DNA from: Sulfuricaulis sp040901545
Lineage (GTDB): Bacteria > Pseudomonadota > Gammaproteobacteria > Acidiferrobacterales > Sulfurifustaceae
DNA length: 64,000 bases
Assembly (NCBI RefSeq): GCF_040901545.1
Contig: NZ_JBBDYL010000005.1
Location: 146,721 to 210,720 of the forward strand
Direction: 5' to 3'
The notes beneath the pieces were generated by a model. The model searched no databases, was not told the origin of the DNA, and saw nothing but the letters and a program-made list of their open reading frames with translations. Positions 16,218 through 24,060 of the stretch are shown one piece after another. A program made the translations under genes and the position numbers. Position 1 is the stretch's first letter; each line of letters begins with the position of its first letter.

Positions 16218-16589
16218 GTGGTGCGCGAAATCAATGACTCCAACTCCAATCTCACCGATTCATCCGCCAGGAGATTCGAGACATTTTCATATTTGCCGGC
16301 GCTGACGACGAATGCAATCCGCAAGCAGGTAGAATACATCGTCAGGCGCGGTTGGGATCCGGCCATAGAGCATGCCAAGCCGGAAAATGCCCGCGAACGC
16401 TACTGGTCCATGTGGAAGCTGCCGCTGTTCGGCGAATCCGATGTCCAGAAGATTCTGTCCGAAGCCGAAGCCTGTCTGCGGGCTTACCCGGAAAATCACG
16501 TGCGCCTGGTGGGTTACGATCGGTACCGGCAGACGCAGGGCACCGCCATGGTGATCTTTCGCGGCGTGGCGGATTCCCGCGCGCGCTGA
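16218..16589 (+). CDS. cbbS: Form I RuBisCO small subunit
   Basis: Small subunit of the L8S8 enzyme. RRFETFSYLPAL, IRKQVEYIVRRGWDPAIEH, RYWSMWKLPLFGE and NHVRLVGYDRYRQTQG are diagnostic. Start GTG 16218 (or 16221) is chosen because GAGG lies 5 bases upstream and it begins 20 bases after cbbL; an ATG at 16188 would overlap cbbL and add residues unlike the family. It has about 123 residues, close to the usual 110-120. The N-terminus has a short extra Asn/Ser-rich segment before RRFETFSY. Confidence 0.93.
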   Translation: MVREINDSNSNLTDSSARRFETFSYLPALTTNAIRKQVEYIVRRGWDPAIEHAKPENARERYWSMWKLPLFGESDVQKILSEAEACLRAYPENHVRLVGYDRYRQTQGTAMVIFRGVADSRAR

Positions 16590-16935
16590 TCGGAGATAGC
16601 TCCGGCACTCCGGGGCGCAGACCGTGTTCGGCTAACGAGGATACGGATTACCAGGGAGGCCAGTCACCACCACGCATGCGGTGAATTTGCGGTATATCGA
16701 CATTTCAGAAGAAGTTTTTCCAGCGCCAAGCCACCTGGATTATAAAAGTCGAAAATCGCGCATTGGCGCATGTACCGTATATCGGTAGACTAGGCCTTAC
16801 ACTTGGGGAAAAATATACAAACCCACGGAAATGGTGTTCGATCTGGCACAGTGAAATGGCAGCCGTGCCGTGTAAGACCCAGGACGTAGTAATTGACTTT
16901 CTGCAGAAATTTAATTTAATTAGGAGGAATACTTT
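16590..16935. other. Intergenic region cbbS to lipoprotein gene
   Basis: No coding sequence is supported. TTGACT occurs at 16894-16899, but a -10 at the right distance would overlap the ribosome-binding site AGGAGG of the next gene, so no promoter is claimed. The rest is plain AT-richer sequence with no clear stem-loop. Confidence 0.5.
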
Positions 16936-17244
16936 ATGACTTTCACCGCACTTCGTGCATTCGGACTTCCAGCGGCATTGTTCGCCCTTGTTCTCGGGGC
17001 TGGCTGCGCCTCAACACCCACGGATGACTCGGGAAAATTGGCGCAAGACGCCATGAACAGGGCGGATGAAGCGAACCGCGCCGCCTTGGACGCGGCCGCC
17101 CTCGCCCGTTCGGCGAAAGAAGAAGCCGCCGCTGCCCGTGCCGCCGCCGAGGCCGCGCGCCGCGCGGCCGAAGAGGCCAAGGCCGCCGCCATGCAGACCA
17201 ACGAAAAGATTGATCGCGCATTCAAGAAGTCGGTGCAAAAGTAA
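16936..17244 (+). CDS. Alanine-rich Braun-type (Lpp-like) lipoprotein
   Basis: 102 residues: a lipoprotein signal peptide with lipobox LGAGC (Cys25), then a continuous alanine/charged heptad region (about residues 34-90) predicted as a coiled coil, and a C-terminal lysine (KKSVQK). This is the architecture of murein lipoprotein, whose C-terminal Lys is joined to peptidoglycan. A strong TTAGGAGG site precedes the ATG. The gene is convergent with an L,D-transpeptidase gene, leaving 1 base between their ends, and enzymes of that class perform the attachment. No sequence identity to enterobacterial Lpp is claimed; the assignment rests on layout and context. Confidence 0.8.
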   Translation: MTFTALRAFGLPAALFALVLGAGCASTPTDDSGKLAQDAMNRADEANRAALDAAALARSAKEEAAAARAAAEAARRAAEEAKAAAMQTNEKIDRAFKKSVQK

Positions 17245-17245
17245 G

Positions 17246-18235
17246 TTAGTGCGAGATAGCCACGGGAACACCACGCGTCTCGACAGCCGCGTGGGTCACC
17301 CGCTCCCAGTCCACACGCGCTGATTGCCGGTTGGTGGCGTCGACCACCACGCGCGTCGCCGGAGTAAGGTTGCGACTCGCGCCGGTATCAAGCTTTTCAA
17401 GTGGCGGATGCGCTTCGAAGTAAAGCACGCCGCGATTCCAACCGGCCTTGTAAGGCTGATTGACGATCCGTACCGGCGTTCCTATTGGCACTTCACTGAA
17501 CAGCAAGCGAATATCTTCCGGATACATCCGCACGCACCCGTGTGTCACGCGCATGCCAATTCCGTATGGCTTGTTCGTTCCATGAATGAAGTAACCCGGA
17601 ATACCGAGTTGTATGGCATATTCTCCGAGCGGATTGTCGGGGCCGGGCGGGACCATGGCGGGCAGGTAATCTCCCTCCGCCGCATGTTCGGCCCTGACCG
17701 AGGCGGGAGGATACCATGGCGGATTAACGACCTTGGCCGTCACGCGTGTCAGCCCCAGGGGTGTTGACCAATCCATCCGGCCGATGCTCACGGGAAATGT
17801 CATGACCTTCGCCGGTTTTCCGTTTTGCGGTGGCGGGTAATAATAAATCCGCATCTCGGGGAGGTTGAGCACGATACCGCTCTGCGGCGTGTCCGGGAGA
17901 ATATGCCACGTGGGAACGATGACGCCCGTTCCTTCGCCGGGCAGCCATGGGTCGACCCGCGGATTGGCGTGCACGATTTCGTTGAAACCGACGAAGTTAG
18001 CGCGGGCGATGTCGGACAGCGTGTCCTCCTGGTGCGCCCGCACCACCGTGATTTTACCCACGAGCCCGTTTTCCGCCGATGGTACGTCGAACATCTGCGC
18101 CGAAACCGCGTGGGTGGCAAAAACGCTCGCTAGCACGGTAATGATTATTTCGGCAACACGGTTAGCCGTGGCGCCCTTGTTTGGGAGTGCCCGCGAAATT
18201 TCGACTCGAGAGTCCGGGGACTTCGTTGTGTCCAT
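17246..18235 (-). CDS. L,D-transpeptidase, YkuD family with LysM-like domain
   Basis: Periplasmic enzyme acting on peptidoglycan, of the ErfK/YbiS group that crosslinks stems or attaches lipoprotein. An N-terminal hydrophobic segment (IIITVLASVFATHAVSAQ) is a signal peptide. A LysM-like stretch (HQEDTLSDIARANFVGFNEI) follows, then the catalytic domain with YFIHGTNKPYGIG and the signature THGCVRMYPED carrying the His and nucleophilic Cys. The start at 18235 (MDTTKS) is chosen before the signal peptide; 18271 is also possible and neither has a strong ribosome-binding site. It ends 1 base from the convergent lipoprotein gene. Confidence 0.92.
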   Translation of the reverse strand: MDTTKSPDSRVEISRALPNKGATANRVAEIIITVLASVFATHAVSAQMFDVPSAENGLVGKITVVRAHQEDTLSDIARANFVGFNEIVHANPRVDPWLPGEGTGVIVPTWHILPDTPQSGIVLNLPEMRIYYYPPPQNGKPAKVMTFPVSIGRMDWSTPLGLTRVTAKVVNPPWYPPASVRAEHAAEGDYLPAMVPPGPDNPLGEYAIQLGIPGYFIHGTNKPYGIGMRVTHGCVRMYPEDIRLLFSEVPIGTPVRIVNQPYKAGWNRGVLYFEAHPPLEKLDTGASRNLTPATRVVVDATNRQSARVDWERVTHAAVETRGVPVAISH

Positions 18236-18355
18236 GATGCAAGAATATTCCACTTCAGTTACCACATGCAAAACCGGTGGCTACGGTCTCCATTTCGGAT
18301 CGCCGCGGCCAGGCGTGCCTTTGGAGTTCAAAACTTCATAACCGGATCATTATAT

Positions 18356-18616
18356 GTGGATTACGCCAATATCTTGGTTCTCGTTGCCGGCGCCCTGACT
18401 ACCCTGGCTTTCGTGCCACAAGTCCTTAAAACCCGGAAATCCAAGCATGCCGGAGGCACATCATTGACCGGCACTTGCTTATCGTCGCCACCGACCGGCT
18501 TTCCGCCTTCGATGCGGTACGGCCTGATGCTCATGCGGGGGTTCCTCCTTTCGTGGATAATTGTGTTTTTAGCGATCGCTCTTCGACGGCGATGGCCGCT
18601 GTTTCGGAGACAATAG
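18356..18616 (+). pseudogene. Mosaic remnant: SemiSWEET N-terminus joined to a purC fragment
   Basis: The first half reads DYANILVLVAG, LTTLAFVPQVLK and KSKHA, closely matching the intact SemiSWEET at 23727 (residues 3-33). At about 18463 the similarity switches to purC, in another frame: DRHLLIVATDRLSAFDAV corresponds to residues of the intact PurC near its N-terminus (DQHLLIVTTDRLSAFDVV). In the intact locus SemiSWEET and purC are adjacent, so this is a collapsed, partly deleted copy of that gene pair. The tail codes for an unrelated hydrophobic segment ending WPLFRRQ. Not expected to be functional. Confidence 0.75.
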
Positions 18617-18620
18617 AATA

Positions 18621-20576
18621 ATGCAAGGAAATCCGCGAGGATCGGCCGCGTGGCTGGCGGAAAGAGGGCTGCTGTTGTTCATCGCGCTGCTGGTGCTGGT
18701 CGCGCTCGGTATCTTCACCACCACCCGGATCGTTCTGGCGCTCTACACGGGCATGGACAGCGTCCCGCTGTCCGGCTGGCCGCGTTTCCTGGCCGTGGGA
18801 GTGTGGTTCGACGTGGCCGTCCTGTGTTACCTGCTGGTGCCGTTCCTGTTGTACGAAGCCGCGTTCGGTAACCGCTGGCGCCCGGCGGGCTGGCAGCGCT
18901 GGGTGCGCTACGGGGTGTTCTGGTTTGTGACGGCGGCGCTGTTGTTCAATGCGCTGGCCGAACTGCTGTTCTGGATCGAGTTCGAAACCCGTTTCAATTT
19001 CATCGCGGTGGATTATCTCGTCTACACCCGCGAGGTGATCGGCAACATCCGCGAGTCTTATCCTGTTCTGCCTTTGCTGCTGGCGGTTGCCGTGCTGGCC
19101 GCCCTCTTGACCTGGGCGCTGCGCGGCCCGCTGGCGCTGGCGTTCAGCGTGCGTCTGGCGCGCGGCGCGCGCCGCCACCTGCTGCTGGCCGCGATACTCC
19201 TGCCGCTCGCCAGCGGTTTGTTCGCGAACATCGACCAGATGTACGGCCACGGAAATAATTTTGTCGAGGAGCTTTCCGGGAACGGTCTGTTTTCATTCGC
19301 TAGCGCGTTCCGGCGCAACGAGCTCGACTACGAGCGCTGGTATGCGACGATGCCGCAGGCGCGCGCGGACCGCATCTTGTATGACCTCGGCGTCGAGCGC
19401 GTGCCGCTTTCCGTCGTGCTTAAAAAGCGCCATTCGGTTCCCGAGGCACAGGAACCCACCCCCGATTTCCTGCTCCGGCGTCCGCGCCACGTGGTGCTGA
19501 TCACGGTCGAAAGCCTGTCCGCGGAGTATCTCGGAGTCTACGGCTCGCGCCAGGGCCTGACGCCCCGGCTCGACGAGCTGGCGCGCCACGGCGTGCAGTT
19601 CGACCGGGTGCTGGCCACCGGCACGCGCACGGTGCGCGGTCTCGAGGCGCTGTCGCTCGGCACGCCGCCGGTGCCGGGGCAGGCCATCGTGCGCCGGCCC
19701 AGCAACGAGCATCTCATCACGATCGGCGAATTGCTCGAGCATCTGGGTTTTGCGACCTCTTTTGTGTACGGCGGTTACGGCTACTTCGACAACATGAACG
19801 CGTATTTCGCCGGCAACGACTACGTCACCCATGACCGCACGGATTTCCCGAAAGAATCGGTGACCTTCGAGAACGTCTGGGGCGTGGCCGACGAAGTTCT
19901 TTTCAACAACGCTTTACCCCTGCTCGACAAGGCCGGAAATAACGGCAAGCCGTTTTTCATGCACATCATGACCACCTCCAATCACCGTCCCTATACCTAT
20001 CCGGACGGGCGCATCGACATTCCCTCGCCCGGCGGGCGTGAAGGCGCGGTCAAGTACACGGATTTCGCCATCGGCCAGTTCATCGAGCAGGCGCGGCGCC
20101 ATCCCTGGTTCGACGACACGCTGTTCGTCGTCATTGCCGATCACTGCGCCTCGGTCTCCGGCAAGACCGAATTGCCGGTGGCGAAATACCATATCCCGCT
20201 CATTCTCTATGGACCCAAGATAGTCAGGCCCGGCCACTTTTCGCGCCTGGTCTCCCAGATCGACGTGCCGCCCACCATCTTCGCCATTCTCGGGGTGGAA
20301 GGCGACGATCATTATTTCGGCAATCCGGTTCACGAACAGGAGCTGACGGGAGAGCGGGCGTTCGTCAGCAATTACCAGTCGCTCGGTTACTACAAGCAGG
20401 ACATCCTTACCGTGCTCAAGCCCAAGCGCAAAATCGAGAGTTTCAAAATCGATCCGAAAACACTGGAAGCAACGCCCATACCGATCAATGAAACGCTGCG
20501 CGATGAGGCCATCGCGTACTATCAGACGGCGTCCGCGGCGTTCAAGTACCGTAAACTCATGGCGCCGGGCTACTGA
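18621..20576 (+). CDS. LTA-synthase family membrane phosphoglycerol/phosphoethanolamine transferase-like protein
   Basis: 651 residues. About five N-terminal membrane helices (residues 15-200) are followed by a periplasmic sulfatase/alkaline-phosphatase-fold domain. The domain begins HVVLITVESLSAEYLG, where the acidic residue and the later TGTRTVRG threonine are the expected metal and nucleophile sites. FMHIMTTSNHRPY and FVVIADHCAS provide further metal ligands. Relatives modify cell-envelope polymers with phosphoglycerol or phosphoethanolamine; the substrate here is unknown. The PAP2 phosphatase gene starts 1 base after its stop, suggesting a joint role with a lipid phosphate product. Confidence 0.88.
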   Translation: MQGNPRGSAAWLAERGLLLFIALLVLVALGIFTTTRIVLALYTGMDSVPLSGWPRFLAVGVWFDVAVLCYLLVPFLLYEAAFGNRWRPAGWQRWVRYGVFWFVTAALLFNALAELLFWIEFETRFNFIAVDYLVYTREVIGNIRESYPVLPLLLAVAVLAALLTWALRGPLALAFSVRLARGARRHLLLAAILLPLASGLFANIDQMYGHGNNFVEELSGNGLFSFASAFRRNELDYERWYATMPQARADRILYDLGVERVPLSVVLKKRHSVPEAQEPTPDFLLRRPRHVVLITVESLSAEYLGVYGSRQGLTPRLDELARHGVQFDRVLATGTRTVRGLEALSLGTPPVPGQAIVRRPSNEHLITIGELLEHLGFATSFVYGGYGYFDNMNAYFAGNDYVTHDRTDFPKESVTFENVWGVADEVLFNNALPLLDKAGNNGKPFFMHIMTTSNHRPYTYPDGRIDIPSPGGREGAVKYTDFAIGQFIEQARRHPWFDDTLFVVIADHCASVSGKTELPVAKYHIPLILYGPKIVRPGHFSRLVSQIDVPPTIFAILGVEGDDHYFGNPVHEQELTGERAFVSNYQSLGYYKQDILTVLKPKRKIESFKIDPKTLEATPIPINETLRDEAIAYYQTASAAFKYRKLMAPGY

Positions 20577-20577
20577 C

Positions 20578-21291
20578 GTGCGCCAACCCGCGCGCCTGGC
20601 CACTGCCGTGTCACGGCCGCTGCGCGAACTGTGGTGGCTGGTCGGGGCCCTGGCGTTGATCATCCTGCTCGCGCGTCACACCCCGCTCGATCACGCGCTG
20701 ACGGGGCTTTTCTATGATCCCGCCGCACGCCAGTTTCCGCTGCGCGACCAGCCCTTCTGGGCGGCGATCATGCATACGGGACTCAAGTACCTGAGTGTGG
20801 CCGTATGGTTCGCGCTCCTGCTGTGGTGGGTAAGCCTTCGACGTCGGCCTTCCCGGCAGCCGCTGCGCCGCGCCATCGGCTTTACACTCCCGGTTGCGTT
20901 GCTGGCCTCGCTCACCGTGTCATCCCTGCGCGCCCTTTCCGCGCACAGCTGCCCCTGGGAGTTGAACTTGTTTGGCGGAAGCGCCGACTATTTCCGGTTC
21001 TTCGATGCTGTGCCCCTGAATCCCGGCTCCGGACGCTGCGCCCCGAGCGGCCATGCCGCGTCCGGATTCGTCTGGCTCGCCGGTTATGTCGCATTGCGCG
21101 GTGTCGATCGCACGGCGGCGCTTTCCGCGCTGGCCTTCAGCCTGGTGCTGGGTGCCCTGACGGGGCTGACGCAGATCGTGCGCGGCGCGCATTTTCTTTC
21201 CCACGTGCTGTTGACGGCGTGGATATGCTTCGCCGTCGCCTGGTTGTGTGACACGGTGTACAAGATGTGGCGCAGGCATCGCGCAGGGTGA
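20578..21291 (+). CDS. PAP2-family membrane phosphatase
   Basis: 237 residues from GTG 20578, two bases after the previous stop. About five to six membrane helices. The phosphatase signature is present as CAPSGHAASG and RGAHFLSHV, with the catalytic histidines; the first motif (KX6RP) is weak, with SSLRALSAHSCPW in its place. Such enzymes remove phosphate from lipid phosphates or undecaprenyl pyrophosphate at the membrane. Tight coupling to the LTA-synthase-like gene suggests recycling of a lipid by-product. Confidence 0.88.
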   Translation: MRQPARLATAVSRPLRELWWLVGALALIILLARHTPLDHALTGLFYDPAARQFPLRDQPFWAAIMHTGLKYLSVAVWFALLLWWVSLRRRPSRQPLRRAIGFTLPVALLASLTVSSLRALSAHSCPWELNLFGGSADYFRFFDAVPLNPGSGRCAPSGHAASGFVWLAGYVALRGVDRTAALSALAFSLVLGALTGLTQIVRGAHFLSHVLLTAWICFAVAWLCDTVYKMWRRHRAG

Positions 21292-21747
21292 CGCGACCCA
21301 CGCGGCCGAAGACGCCGACGCGCGCGCCGCGGCCTGCGAGCGGGCGGCGATGCCAAGTTATTGTGGTGCAGGTAAAGGCTCGAGGTTGACGGGTCGAAGG
21401 TTAGGGAGATTACCGGTGGAACTCAAGGGATCATGCCACGGCAGGAGCGTCACATTCACCGTCCCGTCGCCACATCCGTACCCGTTCAATCTCCGATATT
21501 GCTGGTGCTGCCGCGGAGGGCAGGCAGTCAGGGAATAAAGCGCTCGTTCAAGCGTTTACTCCATGTATGCCATCCCTGGGGGCGAGCGGGACCCCCGAAG
21601 GCTGAAGTATTAGCGGATCGGAGATCCGGACAGACCGTGAATTCCGGCTCGCAGTCCGCGACGGTAAAGCTGCCGCGCACCATGACCGGGCCGGGCTCTA
21701 GCCGGAGGGAGCCGAGCTCGCTAAAGTGGTGTCGAAGGTGGCCACGC
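21292..21747. other. Degraded region between PAP2 and sigma-factor genes
   Basis: Besides the GFA fragment (21416-21538) there is a GC-rich palindromic stretch at 21566-21600. It contains GCCATCCCTGG and GGGGG...CCCCC, resembling the inserts in the DUF302 gene at 31.3 kb. The remaining sequence, up to the sigma-factor start at 21748, shows no supported gene. Confidence 0.5.
21416..21538 (+). pseudogene. Truncated GFA-family gene copy
   Basis: From GTG 21416 the reading VELKGSCHGRSVTFTV, then PSPHPYPFNLRYC, matches the first 30 residues of the intact GFA gene at 23165 (MELKGSCHCGSVRFTV...). The similarity includes the leader GGGAGATTACC. The second Cys of the first zinc motif is lost (CHG instead of CHC), and the frame stops after 40 codons. 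It is a broken duplicate. Confidence 0.85.
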
Positions 21748-22257
21748 ATGCAGAGCATCGAACAGCAGGTTGTTGAACACATACCGCGGCTGCGGCGGTA
21801 TTCGCGCGCGCTGTTGCGCGGCGACGTCGCCGCCGCCGACGACTTGGTCCAGGATTGTCTGGAACGTGCGCTGAGCCGCCAGCGGCTGTGGCGGCACGAT
21901 TCCGATTTGCGCGCGTGGCTGTTCACCATCATGCATAATCTTTACGTCAACCGGCTGCGGCGCGCGGGCCACGAGGCGACGTTCGCGCAGGCGCCGGAAG
22001 AAATCGAGGAAATCGCCGCGCCGCCCGCGGCCGATCCCGTGTCGCTGCTGGAACTCGAACGCGCGTTCTCGCGGCTGCATCCGGACCAGCGCGAAATCCT
22101 GCTGCTGGTCGCGCTCGAGGGCCTGAGTTACCAGCAGGTCGCGACGATCCTGAGCGTGCCGGAGGGCACCGTGATGTCGCGCCTGGCGCGGGGGCGCGAG
22201 CGGCTGCGCCGCGCGCTCGAGGGAGGTGCCGAAGTGACCCTGCGGAGAATCAAATGA
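21748..22257 (+). CDS. ECF-type RNA polymerase sigma factor
   Basis: 169 residues. Sigma-2 region: LLRGDVAAADDLVQDCLERAL and DLRAWLFTIMHNLYVNRLRR. Sigma-4 region: FSRLHPDQREILLLVALEGL, then YQQVATILSVPEGTVMSRLARGR. ATG 21748 is chosen because the domain begins immediately; longer frames run into the GFA remnant. It overlaps the next gene by 4 bases (ATGA), so sigma and anti-sigma factor are translationally coupled. The stimulus and target genes are not evident from the window. Confidence 0.93.
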   Translation: MQSIEQQVVEHIPRLRRYSRALLRGDVAAADDLVQDCLERALSRQRLWRHDSDLRAWLFTIMHNLYVNRLRRAGHEATFAQAPEEIEEIAAPPAADPVSLLELERAFSRLHPDQREILLLVALEGLSYQQVATILSVPEGTVMSRLARGRERLRRALEGGAEVTLRRIK

Positions 22258-23012
22258 ACTATCGCACGCCCATTACCGAAGCCGACCTGCATGCCTACGT
22301 CGACGGCCAGCTGAACCCGGAGCGGCGTCAGGAGGTCGCGGCCTACCTCGCTGAAAACCCCGGGGCGGTGGCGCAGGTGAAGTCTTACCGTGACTTCAAC
22401 CAGGGTTTGCGCGCGCTCTACGACCCGGTGTTGTCCGAACCCCTGCCGCCGCAATTGCGCGTGACGCCGCGTCCGCGGCGCCGGCCGTGGCGCGTCGCGG
22501 CGGTGTTCGGCTGGGTGGCGCTGGGCGCCGTGCTCGGCTGGGTCCTGAAGCCCGCCGTGTTATCCGTCGAACCGGGCCCGCGGCAGTTGCTCGCGCAGCC
22601 GGCGGTGTACGCGCACCGCGTCTTCGCCGTCGAAAAGCTGCATCCGGTGGAAGTGACCGCCGAAGACGAGCAACACCTGGTCAAGTGGCTGTCGCGCAGA
22701 CTGGAGACGCCGTTGAAGGTACCGAGCCTCGCGGCCCAGGGATATGCGCTCGTCGGGGGGCGGCTGCTGCCTTCGACCGATCTCATGGCTGCGCAGTTCA
22801 TGTATCAGAAGCCGAATGGCCGGCGCATCACGCTCTATATCCGCCGCGGCGTCGGGAGCAACGTAACCAGCGGTTTCAGCTACCTGCACGCCGACAGTGT
22901 CGGCACCTTTTACTGGGTCGACGGCCCGCTCGGTTACGCCCTCTCGGGCGACGTGGACAAGCCCGAATTGCTCGCGCTTGCGCGCGCCGTTTACCAGTCG
23001 CTCACGGATTGA
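22254..23012 (+). CDS. Anti-sigma factor, single-pass membrane protein
   Basis: 252 residues, coupled by ATGA overlap to the ECF sigma gene. The N-terminal cytoplasmic segment (EADLHAYVDGQLNPERRQEV) is the usual anti-sigma docking region, but without a HxxxCxxC zinc motif. One transmembrane helix follows near residues 81-100 (VAAVFGWVALGAVLGWVL), then a periplasmic domain of about 150 residues with aromatic Gly-rich beta segments (SGFSYLHADSVGTFYWVDG). It probably releases the sigma factor on envelope stress, in line with the neighbouring envelope enzymes. Confidence 0.88.
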   Translation: MNYRTPITEADLHAYVDGQLNPERRQEVAAYLAENPGAVAQVKSYRDFNQGLRALYDPVLSEPLPPQLRVTPRPRRRPWRVAAVFGWVALGAVLGWVLKPAVLSVEPGPRQLLAQPAVYAHRVFAVEKLHPVEVTAEDEQHLVKWLSRRLETPLKVPSLAAQGYALVGGRLLPSTDLMAAQFMYQKPNGRRITLYIRRGVGSNVTSGFSYLHADSVGTFYWVDGPLGYALSGDVDKPELLALARAVYQSLTD

Positions 23013-23164
23013 TCCCCGCGCGCCGGTCTCCTCGGCGCCGTTCGGCCTCGATTGAAAGCTGTTTCTTCACCGCCGCCAACCATGTTCCGCTGACAATACG
23101 AAATCAACCCTTGGAGGTGTAGGCTAAGCCCTGGTTCTGACGAACGAATGCCGGGAGATTACCC

Positions 23165-23653
23165 ATGGAACTCAAGGGATCATGCCACTGCGGGAGCGTC
23201 AGATTCACCGTCCAGTCGCCGCACCCGTATCCGTTCAATCTTTGTTACTGTTCGATCTGCCGCAAGACTGCGGGCGGAGGGGGCTATGCCATCAACCTCA
23301 GCGGCCACTACAAAACGATGAAGGTTACGGGCAAGGCAAATATTTCCGTCTACCGCGCACGGCTGCGCGACGAAGCCACCGGGAAAATCACCAAGAGCAC
23401 GGGACGCCGGCATTTCTGCAAGAAATGCGGCAGCGCGCTGTGGCTCTGGGACCCGCAGTGGCCGGAGCTGGTGCATCCGTTCGCCTCGGCGATCGACACC
23501 GATCTTCCGGTTCCGCCCGAGCGCACGCACGTGATGCTGGGATCGAAAGCGAACTGGGTGCCGGTCCTTGCCGGCAAGCGCGACAGGAAGTTCGACGAGT
23601 ACCCGGAAGAATCCATCGCCGAGTGGCATCAGCGATTGGGGCTTGAAGGTTGA
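23165..23653 (+). CDS. GFA-family zinc protein (CENP-V/GFA)
   Basis: 162 residues. Zinc-binding cysteines are in GSCHCGSVRF, YCSICRKT and FCKKCGSALW, the arrangement of the glutathione-dependent formaldehyde-activating (GFA) fold. Most family members are uncharacterised, so formaldehyde activity should not be assumed. Its first 30 codons and leader are repeated in degraded form at 21416. Confidence 0.88.
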   Translation: MELKGSCHCGSVRFTVQSPHPYPFNLCYCSICRKTAGGGGYAINLSGHYKTMKVTGKANISVYRARLRDEATGKITKSTGRRHFCKKCGSALWLWDPQWPELVHPFASAIDTDLPVPPERTHVMLGSKANWVPVLAGKRDRKFDEYPEESIAEWHQRLGLEG

Positions 23654-23726
23654 AGCGCAACAGCGGCGCCCGCCGGCGCGCCTGAGGAACAGGTACAATC
23701 CCGCCATTGGTCTTGGAGCAATAAAA

Positions 23727-23987
23727 ATGAACCTGGAATCTGCCAATACACTCGGCCTCCTGGCCGGTACCCTGACCACGGTGGCCTTCGTTCCCCAAGT
23801 CGTCAAGATCTGGAAATCAAAACACGCGCGCGACATTTCCTCCGGCATGTTCGCGATTTTCAGCTTAGGGGTGCTGTTGTGGCTGTTCTATGGCATCCAG
23901 ATAGAAGCCTGGCCGGTAATCTTCGCAAATGCTTTGACGCTCGGATTATCGCTGACGATTCTGGTTTTTAAGATTAAGTACCGGTAG
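23727..23987 (+). CDS. SemiSWEET-type PQ-loop transporter
   Basis: 86 residues with three predicted membrane helices and the half-SWEET signature (TVAFVPQVVKIWKSK), where the PQ pair marks the first helix. SemiSWEETs work as dimers for sugar transport; the substrate here is unknown. It is codirectional with purC, 73 bases upstream. A partial decayed copy is joined to a purC fragment at 18356. Confidence 0.9.
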   Translation: MNLESANTLGLLAGTLTTVAFVPQVVKIWKSKHARDISSGMFAIFSLGVLLWLFYGIQIEAWPVIFANALTLGLSLTILVFKIKYR

Positions 23988-24060
23988 CGCTATCCGTATA
24001 GTGCCTGTCGGCCCGAACGGTTAGAATCGCCTTTTTTCGATTCATCGCTCGGGGTGGACC

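Noticed and set aside
14978..16378. 466-codon antisense frame over cbbL
   Set aside because: Opposite strand of RuBisCO; no start signal or domain.
14777..16589. RuBisCO considered as form II because it stands alone with cbbR
   Set aside because: Sequence motifs are form I, and a genuine small-subunit gene follows directly.
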